Source: Streptomyces sp. S4.7
Lineage (GTDB): Bacteria > Actinomycetota > Actinomycetes > Streptomycetales > Streptomycetaceae
Assembly: GCF_010384365.1 (NCBI RefSeq)
Contig: NZ_CP048397.1
Location: 7,383,683-7,447,682, forward strand
DNA length: 64,000 bases
Direction: 5' to 3'
Part shown: positions 57,618 through 64,000 of the stretch, piece after piece
Position numbering within the stretch: position 1 is the stretch's first letter
How the letters are laid out: each line of letters opens with the position of its first letter
Made by a program: the position numbers and the translations under genes
The notes under the pieces: model-generated
What the model was told of the DNA's origin: nothing
Databases searched by the model: none
What the model saw: the letters and a program-made list of their open reading frames with translations, nothing else

Positions 57618-59027
57618 ATGCCGACGACTCAGCCCCGTCGCGCGTCCCGGACCGGCGGCGAGCGCTTCGCCGTACGCGATCCGGCGACGGGCGAGATCTT
57701 CGAGGACGCTCCGGAGCAGCGGCCGGACGAGTTGGACGCCGTCGTCGGCAGGGCCGAGACGGCATGGCGAGGATGGCGGACCGACCCCGCCGCCCGCGCA
57801 ACCGCGCTGCTGGCAGCGGCCGACGCCGTGGAGTCGGCCGGCGCGGACCTCGCCCCCCTGCTCACCCGAGAACAGGGCAAACCGCTGGCCGAGTCGTACG
57901 CGGAGATCGCCCGCACGGCCGCACGGCTGCGCTACTTCGCCGAGCTGGCCCCCGGGCCCGGGCCTCGGCAGATCACGGACGGCCGCCCGGTACGCGGCGA
58001 GATCCGCTGGCGACCGCTCGGGCCCGTCGCCGCGATCGTCCCGTGGAACTTTCCCCTCCAGCTCGCGTCGGCGAAGTTCGCGCCCGCGCTCGCCGCGGGG
58101 AACACGGTGGTGCTGAAGCCCTCTCCCTTCACACCACTTGCCACACGGCGCCTGGTGTCCGTCATCTCCGGCGCGCTGCCCGAGGACGTGCTGACGGTCG
58201 TCACCGGTCATGAACCCCTCGGCGCCCGACTGGCCTCGCACCCGGGGATCCGTCATGTGACCTTCAGCGGTTCGATCCCCACCGGACGGGCCGTCGCCAG
58301 GGGGGCGGCGGCGACGCTCGGCCGCGTCACCCTGGAGCTGGGCGGCAACGATGCGGCCATCCTGCTGGAGGACGCCGACGTGGAGCGGATCGCGGACCGG
58401 CTGTTCTGGGCGGCGTTCCGCAACTGCGGGCAGGTCTGCATGGCGGTCAAGCGCGTCTACGCCCCGGCCCGGCTGTACTCCGACGTCGTCGAGGCCCTCG
58501 CGAGGCGCGCGAAGGCCGCGATCGTCGGACCCGGTCTCGACGCGGGTTCGCAACTGGGCCCGGTCAACAACGCCCCTCAACTGGCCCGCGTCGAGCGCTA
58601 CACGGCCCGTGCCCTGGCGGACGGCGCGCGGATCGTGACCGGCGGCCACCGGCTGGACAGGCCGGGCCACTTCTACGCCCCGACCATCCTGGCCGATGTC
58701 CCGCCCGACAGCCCGGTGGTGACGGAGGAGCAGTTCGGCCCGGTCCTGCCGGTGCTGCCTTACGGGAGCGTCGACGAAGCCGTCGAGGCGGCCAACGACA
58801 CCGGCTTCGGGCTCGGCGGCTCGGTATGGGGAACCGATCTCGACCGGGCCGGGGCGGTGGCCGACCGGCTGGAGTGCGGGACGGCGTGGATCAACCACCA
58901 CGCCGAACTCTCCCTCGCCCAGCCCTTCGCGGGCATCAAGGAGAGCGGTGTCGGCGTCGCGGGCGGGCTGTGGGGGCTCTACGGGAACCTCAGGCCGTTC
59001 GTCGTGCACCGTCCGGAGGCGGCATGA
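57618..59027 (+). CDS. NAD(P)-dependent aldehyde dehydrogenase
   Basis: A 469-residue ALDH-superfamily enzyme with Asn144 (PWNF), Lys167 (VLKPSP), general base Glu240 (TLELGGN) and nucleophile Cys274 (NCGQVC) all present. It starts 8 bases after mfnB and is surely co-transcribed. In this context it may oxidise the furan aldehyde to a furoic acid, but sequence alone does not prove this. Confidence 0.87.
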   Translation: MPTTQPRRASRTGGERFAVRDPATGEIFEDAPEQRPDELDAVVGRAETAWRGWRTDPAARATALLAAADAVESAGADLAPLLTREQGKPLAESYAEIARTAARLRYFAELAPGPGPRQITDGRPVRGEIRWRPLGPVAAIVPWNFPLQLASAKFAPALAAGNTVVLKPSPFTPLATRRLVSVISGALPEDVLTVVTGHEPLGARLASHPGIRHVTFSGSIPTGRAVARGAAATLGRVTLELGGNDAAILLEDADVERIADRLFWAAFRNCGQVCMAVKRVYAPARLYSDVVEALARRAKAAIVGPGLDAGSQLGPVNNAPQLARVERYTARALADGARIVTGGHRLDRPGHFYAPTILADVPPDSPVVTEEQFGPVLPVLPYGSVDEAVEAANDTGFGLGGSVWGTDLDRAGAVADRLECGTAWINHHAELSLAQPFAGIKESGVGVAGGLWGLYGNLRPFVVHRPEAA

Positions 59028-59043
59028 GGGCGAGGTCCGGCAC

Positions 59044-60210
59044 ATGACGATGAGGTTCGGCGCGGCGGTGCTGCGCTCGTACGAGAGCCGGTTCGCCGTC
59101 GAGGAGGTGATCCTGAACAGGGGACCGGCCGACGGCGAGATCCTGGTCAGGATCGCGGGCTGCGGGATGTGCCGGACCGATCTCGCGGTCCGGGGTTCGG
59201 CGGGCCGCTCACCGCTGCCGGCGGTGCTCGGCCACGAGGGGTCCGGGATCGTGGCGGAGACGGGCGGCCCGCACACCGGTCTCAGCGTCGGGGACCACGT
59301 CGTGCTGAGCTTCGACTCCTGCGGAGACTGCCGGAACTGTATGGGCGCGGCCCCCGCCTACTGCGACTCCTTCGCCTCGCTCAACCTCTTCGGAGGGCGC
59401 ACGGAGCACGCCGCGCGGTTCACCGACGCGGCCGGGGGCGAGCTGGCCCCCCGGTGGTTCGGCCAGTCCTCGTTCGCCGAGTACGCGATGGTGCCGGCCC
59501 GCAACGCCGTCCGTACGGACCCCTCGCTCCCCGTCGAACTGCTCGGACCACTCGGCTGCGGCTTCCTCACCGGCGCCGGAGCGGTATTCAACTCCTTCGG
59601 CGCCGGACCCGGCGACACCGTCGCGGTCCTCGGCGCGGGAGCGGTGGGCCTGGCCGCGGTGATGGCGGCCGCCGCGTCCGGAGCGGTGACCGTCGCCGTC
59701 GACAGGCACCCCGAACGGCTGGCGCTCGCCGAACGGTTCGGCGCGGTTCCGCTGCACGCCGCGTCGGCCGACCTGCCCGGCCGTATCCGGCGGCTGACCG
59801 ACGGCGGCGCGCGGTACGCGCTGGACACCACGGGCTCGGCCCGGCTGATCAACGACGCGCTCCGGGCCCTGCGCCCGACCGGCCATCTCGGTCTGGTGGC
59901 ACGGCTCCACGCCGCGCTGCCGATCGAACCGGGGGCACTGGACCGGGGCAGGAAGATATCCCACATCTGCGAGGGGGACGCGGTGCCGGGACTGCTGATC
60001 CCGCGGCTGACCCGGCTCTGGCAGGCCGGACGGTTCCCCTTCGACGAGCTGATCCGTACGTACCCGCTCGCCGACATCAACGAGGCCGAACGCGACTGCG
60101 ACGCGGGCCGCGTGATCAAACCCGTCCTGCTGCCCGACGGAACCGGGCCCGGCCGGTTCCGGCCCGGGAGCGGGGCGCCCGGATCGGTGGCGTCGGGCGC
60201 CCACCGCTGA
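59044..60210 (+). CDS. Zinc-dependent alcohol dehydrogenase (aryl-alcohol type)
   Basis: A 388-residue medium-chain dehydrogenase. Catalytic zinc ligands: Cys in GCGMCRTD, His in LGHEGSG and Cys in GPLGCGFLTGAG. The structural zinc lobe is complete (SCGDCRNCMGAAPAYC). The NAD fold has VLGAGAVGLAAV and VDRHPER, an acidic end typical of NAD use. It resembles benzyl-alcohol dehydrogenases, fitting an oxidation of a hydroxymethyl-furan after dephosphorylation. Starts 17 bases after the ALDH gene. Confidence 0.87.
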   Translation: MTMRFGAAVLRSYESRFAVEEVILNRGPADGEILVRIAGCGMCRTDLAVRGSAGRSPLPAVLGHEGSGIVAETGGPHTGLSVGDHVVLSFDSCGDCRNCMGAAPAYCDSFASLNLFGGRTEHAARFTDAAGGELAPRWFGQSSFAEYAMVPARNAVRTDPSLPVELLGPLGCGFLTGAGAVFNSFGAGPGDTVAVLGAGAVGLAAVMAAAASGAVTVAVDRHPERLALAERFGAVPLHAASADLPGRIRRLTDGGARYALDTTGSARLINDALRALRPTGHLGLVARLHAALPIEPGALDRGRKISHICEGDAVPGLLIPRLTRLWQAGRFPFDELIRTYPLADINEAERDCDAGRVIKPVLLPDGTGPGRFRPGSGAPGSVASGAHR

Positions 60211-60284
60211 TCCCTCGGCAGCACTTCGATTCCTCAGCGTTACTTCTCACTCCTCGTGGTTCCAACTCGTCCAAGGGAGGACAT

Positions 60285-61193
60285 GTGGTCGGCACAGCGC
60301 ATCTGGACACCGGTGTGGAGGGCGTGGAAGGAGGTGTCGGTCTGACGGCTCTCATGGTCGCCGCGGCACGGGCGATCGAGACCCACCGTCACGACACCCT
60401 GGCACAGGACGTCTACGCGGAGCACTTCGTGCTCGCCGCACCGGCGTCGTCCGCCTGGCCGGTCCGCATCCAACAGGTCGAGGACGGGGACACGAACCCG
60501 CTGTGGGGGCGGTTCGCCCGCTACTTCGGTCTGCGTACGAGGGTCCTCGACGACTTCCTGCTCCGGTCGGTGCACACGAGCGCCGCCCGTCAAGTGGTCC
60601 TGCTGGGGGCGGGGTTGGATTCGCGGGCGTACCGGCTCGACTGGCCCGACGGATGTGTGATCTTCGAGATCGACAGGGAAGGCGTGCTGGAGTTCAAGCA
60701 CAGGGTGCTCGACGGACTGTCGGCCACCCCGAGGGCGGCGCGCGTCCCCGTCCCGGTCGATCTGTGCGACGACTGGGTAGGAGCGCTGGCCGACGCCGGC
60801 TTCGACACGGCCGCACCGACCGTCTGGCTGGCCGAGGGGCTGCTGTTCTACCTGCCCAACGCGGCCGAGACGTATCTCATCGACACGGTCGACCGGCTGA
60901 GCGCGGGAGGGAGCGCTCTGGCGTTCGAGGTCAAGCTCGACAAGGACCTGCTGGAGTACCGCGACAGCCCTCTCTACACCTCGACGACGCGGCAGATCGG
61001 TATCGACCTGCTCGACCTGTTCGACAGGGAGCCGCGCCCCGACTCCGCCGGTGGTCTGGCGGGCAAGGGCTGGTCCACTTCGGTCCGGACCCCCTTCGAC
61101 TTCACCCGCGAGCACGGACGCGGCCCGTTGCCCGAGGACAACGACGCGCTGGCGGGCAACCGGTGGGTGTTCGCGAACAAGCCCCGGCCGTGA
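60285..61193 (+). CDS. Class I SAM methyltransferase (LCMT/TIGR00027-like)
   Basis: A 302-residue methyltransferase: VVLLGAGLDSRAYRLDWPDG (SAM loop), IFEIDREGVLEFKHRVL and WLAEGLLFYLPNAAETYLID are signatures of the leucine-carboxyl/O-methyltransferase group (PF04072). Such enzymes methylate carboxyl or hydroxyl groups. The GTG at 60285 has AGGGAGG six bases before; the ATG two bases earlier is out of frame. It follows the alcohol dehydrogenase by 74 bases and could add the final methyl ester or ether to the furan product. Confidence 0.83.
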   Translation: MVGTAHLDTGVEGVEGGVGLTALMVAAARAIETHRHDTLAQDVYAEHFVLAAPASSAWPVRIQQVEDGDTNPLWGRFARYFGLRTRVLDDFLLRSVHTSAARQVVLLGAGLDSRAYRLDWPDGCVIFEIDREGVLEFKHRVLDGLSATPRAARVPVPVDLCDDWVGALADAGFDTAAPTVWLAEGLLFYLPNAAETYLIDTVDRLSAGGSALAFEVKLDKDLLEYRDSPLYTSTTRQIGIDLLDLFDREPRPDSAGGLAGKGWSTSVRTPFDFTREHGRGPLPEDNDALAGNRWVFANKPRP

Positions 61194-61215
61194 GGCCGCG
61201 TCCGCGTCCGTGGAA

Positions 61216-61389
61216 TCAGCCGCGCGGGGTGGGCAGATCGGGCCCGGTGGGCCCGGAACTCCCGAAGTCGGGCCCGGTGTGGCCGGACCCCTCCAGCCGC
61301 CGCTGTATCTCGGCCGATGCGACGACGTCGTCCAGAGCCGTCGCGAAGTCGGCTCTGTCCTCGTCCCGGAGCCGTGGTGATCCGTCCAT
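61216..61389 (-). CDS. Small acidic protein (57 aa), hypothetical
   Basis: Starts MDGSPRLRDEDRADFATALD, DVVASAEIQRRLEG and ends in a Gly/Pro/Thr-rich tail. The first 35 residues form an amphipathic helix. It lies 51 bases behind the TerD gene on the same strand. No ribosome site is convincing. I do not recognise it; coding character is the only support. Confidence 0.4.
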   Translation of the reverse strand: MDGSPRLRDEDRADFATALDDVVASAEIQRRLEGSGHTGPDFGSSGPTGPDLPTPRG

Positions 61390-61440
61390 ACCGTCCCGAG
61401 TCGTGGTGCTCCCCCGTGTCTCCTCGCGCCGGGAGCCGCG

Positions 61441-62022
61441 TCAGAGGTGTGAGGCGACGGCAGGCATCAGGTCCTGGAAGGTGCGGCCGTCGGCAGGGGC
61501 GCCGATGGCCGTCATCTGCCAACCGCCTCCGGAGCGCCGCACCTTGGCCATGATCTGCGCCGTGTGCCGCCCGCCCCCGGTCAGGGTGTAGCGCGCCAGC
61601 TCCTGCCCGGTGGTCTCGTCGACCAGGCGGCAGAAGGCGTTGTCGACCTCTTCGAACGTCTGGCCGGTGAACGAGTTGACGGTGAACACGATCTGGTCGA
61701 CGTGTACGGGCACGCGTTGCAGGTCGACGACGATCGACTCGTCGTCCCCGCCCTGGCCGGCGCCGCCCACCCGGTTGTCGCCGGTGTGCCGCACCGAACC
61801 GTCGTCGCTGTTCAGGTGCTGGAAGAAGACGACGTCCTGCGCCTCCTGCCCGGCGAAGAGGACGGCCGACGCGTCCAGGTCGATCTCACGGGCGGTCATA
61901 CGGGCGAAGAAGCCCTTGCGGGGCGCGGACTTCCAGCCGAGTCCCATCCGTACGACGGTGAGTTCACCGCCGCCGGACTTGGTGAGGCTGATCTGCTGGC
62001 CCTTGGAAAGATTGACACTCAT
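61441..62022 (-). CDS. TerD family protein
   Basis: A 193-residue protein of the TerD/TerZ/CABP1 family: MSVNLSKGQQISLTKSGGGE, VRMGLGWKSAP, FFQHLNSDDGSVRHTGDNRV, GGDDESIVVDL and IVFTVNSFTGQTFEEVDNAF. The acidic DLDAS and GDNRVGGAGQGGDDE loops bind calcium in characterised members. TerD proteins belong to tellurite/stress-response systems with membrane-associated complexes. Here it is alone, without terA-F neighbours. Confidence 0.9.
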   Translation of the reverse strand: MSVNLSKGQQISLTKSGGGELTVVRMGLGWKSAPRKGFFARMTAREIDLDASAVLFAGQEAQDVVFFQHLNSDDGSVRHTGDNRVGGAGQGGDDESIVVDLQRVPVHVDQIVFTVNSFTGQTFEEVDNAFCRLVDETTGQELARYTLTGGGRHTAQIMAKVRRSGGGWQMTAIGAPADGRTFQDLMPAVASHL

Positions 62023-62084
62023 GATTCATTCCGCTCTCTGTGGGTGACGGTGGCCGTCCGGGGGCTCCGTGCCGCTCCCCGGAA

Positions 62085-62100
62085 TCTACAACACTGTAGA
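62085..62100. promoter_or_regulatory. BlaI-type operator
   Basis: TCTACAACACTGTAGA contains the TACA-N4-TGTA core recognised by BlaI/MecI/CopY-type regulators, with 6-base inverted arms. It lies between the TerD start and the blaI-like start and may control both. Confidence 0.65.
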
Positions 62101-62213
62101 GATTGGATGCTGCGGGATCCGCCGCGATCGGCGAGAGTGGAGCGTCGCGCGGACCTGGGGGCTCGGCGCCCGAGGCCGTTGTGCGGCAGCCGGAGGGGGA
62201 AGGGGATCACATC

Positions 62214-62648
62214 GTGGCCGGAGAGCGGGATGATCACGGGCAGTCGCCGCGCGCCCGGAGGCGGGGGCAGGGGGAGCTCGAAGCGCTGGTGCTGTCGGCG
62301 CTCGGGGACGCAACCGCACCGGTGCCCGTCGGCTGGGTCCAGCGACGACTGGGGGAGGACCTCTCGTACAGCACGGTCATCACGATCCTGACCCGTCTGC
62401 ACGAGAAGAAGGCCGTGACCCGCACCGGCCCCGGACGGCCCGTCCTGTGGCAGTCGGTCGCGGTGGACGAGGCCGATCTCACGGCACTGAGCATGAGGCG
62501 GCTGCTCGACCGGCAGGACAACCGCGACGCCGTTCTCTCCAGCTTCGTATCCGCTCTCTCCTCCGACGACGAGGACCTTCTGCGGTCCTTGCTGAACGAC
62601 GCCGGGACCGGCTCGCCCACCGCACCGACCGCCGAACCGGACGAATGA
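62214..62648 (+). CDS. BlaI/MecI/CopY family transcriptional regulator
   Basis: A 144-residue regulator: a basic lead, then GELEALVLSALGDATAPVPV, SYSTVITILTRLHEKKAVTR and GRPVLWQSVAVDEADL form the BlaI winged helix and hinge. The GTG at 62214 follows AAGGGGA by 8 bases. It is 3 bases upstream of the M56 peptidase gene, the usual sensor-protease partner: on a signal the protease cleaves or inactivates the repressor. A matching operator lies upstream. Confidence 0.88.
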   Translation: MAGERDDHGQSPRARRRGQGELEALVLSALGDATAPVPVGWVQRRLGEDLSYSTVITILTRLHEKKAVTRTGPGRPVLWQSVAVDEADLTALSMRRLLDRQDNRDAVLSSFVSALSSDDEDLLRSLLNDAGTGSPTAPTAEPDE

Positions 62649-62651
62649 TCC

Positions 62652-63581
62652 ATGGGCGTCTTCGTCTTCCTGCCTCTGGTGCTTCCACTGACCGCGCTGC
62701 CCATCGCGCGCCTGGCCGAGCGGCATCTGCACCCACGCCGTACCGCCCGCCTGCTGACGGCCGTCGCGGTGATCCTCGCCTCGTGCAGCACACTGTGCCT
62801 GGGGCTGCTGGTGGTCGTCGGCACCGCACAACTGCCCGGCAACCCGCTGCCCGACGGCTGGTCCGACCCGGAGGTGCGCGAGGCCGTGCCGCACGACCAG
62901 TTCTTCGGCAAGGCGGCCATCCTCGCCCTGCTCATGGTGGCGACGGCATGTGTCTGCGTCGTGGTGCGGCACCGCCGCTTCCACGCGCTCGCGCACCGCA
63001 CGCTCGACTCCGGTCCGGACCGGTCCGAGGTCGCGGTCCTGCGTGATCTGTCCCCGTACGCCTACGCCCTGCCCGGTGCTCCGGGCCGGATCGTGGTGTC
63101 CACCGGCATGCTGGCCTGCCTCGATCCGGCGGAGCGTGAGGCCCTGCTCGCGCACGAGCGCGCGCACCTCGCGGACCGCCACCACCGCCTGCTGCTCGCG
63201 GTCCGGCTGGCGGGCTGCGCGAACCCGTTGCTGCGTCCGCTGATGTCCGCCGTCACCTACAGCACGGAGCGCTGGGCGGACGAGGAGGCGGCCCGCGTGA
63301 CGGGCGACCGGCGCGCGGCCGCCCGTGCCGTGGGCAAGGCCGCACTCGTCTCCCGGCGCGCCTCCGCGCCGCCCCTGCCCGCGTTCGCCGCCGGACCGGT
63401 CCCGCGCAGGGTGGCCGCGCTGCTCGGTCCCGTACCGCCGGACCGCCGCTGGCCGCCGGCGCTCACCCCGACCGGTGTCGCGGCCTATGTCGCCGCGGCG
63501 GGTACGGCGCTGTCCGCGCTGTCCGCCCTCAATGCCGCGATCGCGCTCTTTCTCGTGCTCGAAGCGGCGACACCGCTGTAG
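62652..63581 (+). CDS. M56 family membrane metallopeptidase
   Basis: A 309-residue membrane protein with four hydrophobic segments (FVFLPLVLPLTALPIARLA, LLTAVAVILASCSTLCLGLL, AAILALLMVATACVCVVV and one at the C-terminus). The zinc protease motif HERAH is at 168-172 in EALLAHERAHLADRHH, facing the cytoplasm, and a Glu ligand follows in TERWADEEAA. It lacks the penicillin-binding sensor domain of BlaR1, so its signal is unknown. Operon with the BlaI-type gene. Confidence 0.88.
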   Translation: MGVFVFLPLVLPLTALPIARLAERHLHPRRTARLLTAVAVILASCSTLCLGLLVVVGTAQLPGNPLPDGWSDPEVREAVPHDQFFGKAAILALLMVATACVCVVVRHRRFHALAHRTLDSGPDRSEVAVLRDLSPYAYALPGAPGRIVVSTGMLACLDPAEREALLAHERAHLADRHHRLLLAVRLAGCANPLLRPLMSAVTYSTERWADEEAARVTGDRRAAARAVGKAALVSRRASAPPLPAFAAGPVPRRVAALLGPVPPDRRWPPALTPTGVAAYVAAAGTALSALSALNAAIALFLVLEAATPL

Positions 63582-63586
63582 GACCG

Positions 63587-63632
63587 GTCGTCCGGACCGG
63601 CCCCCGTCGTCCGGACTGGCTTTTGTCGTCCG
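63587..63632. repeat. Three direct repeats at 19-bp spacing
   Basis: GTCGTCCGGAC occurs at 63587 and 63606, and a shorter GTCGTCCG at 63625, each 19 bases apart, right behind the M56 gene. The region up to 63805 has no gene and contains a C-rich stretch with no clear terminator. Confidence 0.6.
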
Positions 63633-63805
63633 AGGCCGGAGCCCGGGCTTCCTCCAGGAGCCCGCACGAACTCACCGGGGAAAGAAGCCGCATCGCGATG
63701 TCCGGAGGCCGAACTCGCGCACGCTCGCCCCGACGAGGGCCGACCGGGTGCGACAGGTCCGGCCGGTGAGGCGGCACCTGTCACCCACCTGCCCGTGCGG
63801 TGCGC

Positions 63806-64000
63806 CTAGTGCGGCCGCCCGTGGTGCTGGTTCCCGTACTTGTTCTTGTTGATGTTGACGGTGTTGTTGATGTCACCGGTGGAGAAGTTGATCAGTCCGC
63901 CGCAGGCGAGGAGACAGAAGCCGGGGTTCCCGGGCGGCGTCGGGGCGGACGTCACCTGGACGGTCGTGGTGTTGTTGGAGGCGTCGCACTCCGAGTTGCC
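63806..64000 (-). CDS. Secreted protein, C-terminal part (cut by window edge)
   Basis: The last 64 residues of a minus-strand gene whose start lies beyond the window. The tail reads ECDASNNTTTVQVTS, a Pro-rich linker, GFCLLACGGLINFSTGDINN and TVNINKNKYGNQHHGRPH. Cysteines and Asn/Thr-rich segments suggest an exported, possibly surface-assembling protein. I cannot name the family from this part. Confidence 0.55.
   Translation of the reverse strand, partial: GNSECDASNNTTTVQVTSAPTPPGNPGFCLLACGGLINFSTGDINNTVNINKNKYGNQHHGRPH

Overview
The window is very GC-rich with strong third-position GC bias, GTG and TTG starts, few but strong GC hairpins, and gene families typical of Streptomyces: a DUF574 methyltransferase, an isorenieratene-type carotenoid cluster, TerD, RNHCP, DUF6131, DUF6400, a ROK regulator and many TetR, GntR and MarR regulators. 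It looks like a Streptomyces (or very close actinomycete) chromosome, probably an accessory or arm region, because intact small operons alternate with visibly decayed genes.

Layout. 0-6 kb: a DUF574 methyltransferase, an MFS exporter, a lone FabF-like ketosynthase divergent from a TetR regulator, and a GT-C type membrane protein. 6.3-15.9 kb: a photolyase followed by a convergent carotenoid locus, crtI-crtB-Rieske on the plus strand and crtY-crtT-crtU on the minus strand. It has the genes to turn GGPP into an aromatic carotenoid but no crtE (GGPP synthase). 16-24.4 kb: a minus-strand block with a large NACHT-LRR NTPase, a second P-loop protein whose Walker A lysine is replaced by Arg, a membrane-anchored type-1 periplasmic-binding-like receptor without transporter partners, and a membrane-anchored secreted protein. 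It reads as a signalling or defence module. 25-34.6 kb: mixed small operons (methyltransferase, RNHCP, kinase, DHDPS-family aldolase, two SDRs, a MarR/MFS pair) around an AT-richer stretch carrying a tRNA-like remnant and a decayed permease.

34.8-39.3 kb is a graveyard: an orphan Flp-type pilin, then several truncated genes in a row. These include a response regulator and a proline-rich membrane protein that meet head to head with the response regulator's 5' end missing, an SLC13 permease with an internal deletion, and a glycerate kinase cut after about 115 codons next to a tandem operator pair. 40.5-46.2 kb is a clean sugar-acid operon: FadR-type GntR regulator, Tat-lipoprotein binding protein, two ABC permeases and a ManD-family dehydratase. 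46.3-51.5 kb: a sigma-factor relic, a dgdR-like LysR gene divergent from dgdA (2,2-dialkylglycine decarboxylase), small conserved proteins and a ROK regulator. 51.6-54.2 kb is the remains of a polysaccharide-use operon: a binding-protein tail, an intact DUF2264 gene, and a GH38 mannosidase reduced to its two ends.

54.2-64 kb: TetR, a MerR-HEAT regulator with a HEAT partner, then a compact operon of MfnB-type furan phosphate synthase, aldehyde dehydrogenase, zinc alcohol dehydrogenase and methyltransferase, which could make a small furan metabolite. It ends with TerD, a BlaI/M56 peptidase pair and the C-terminal part of a secreted protein cut by the window edge. Two copies of a roughly 200 bp MITE-like element in opposite orientation lie at 11.6 and 41.3 kb, each directly behind a TGA stop codon.
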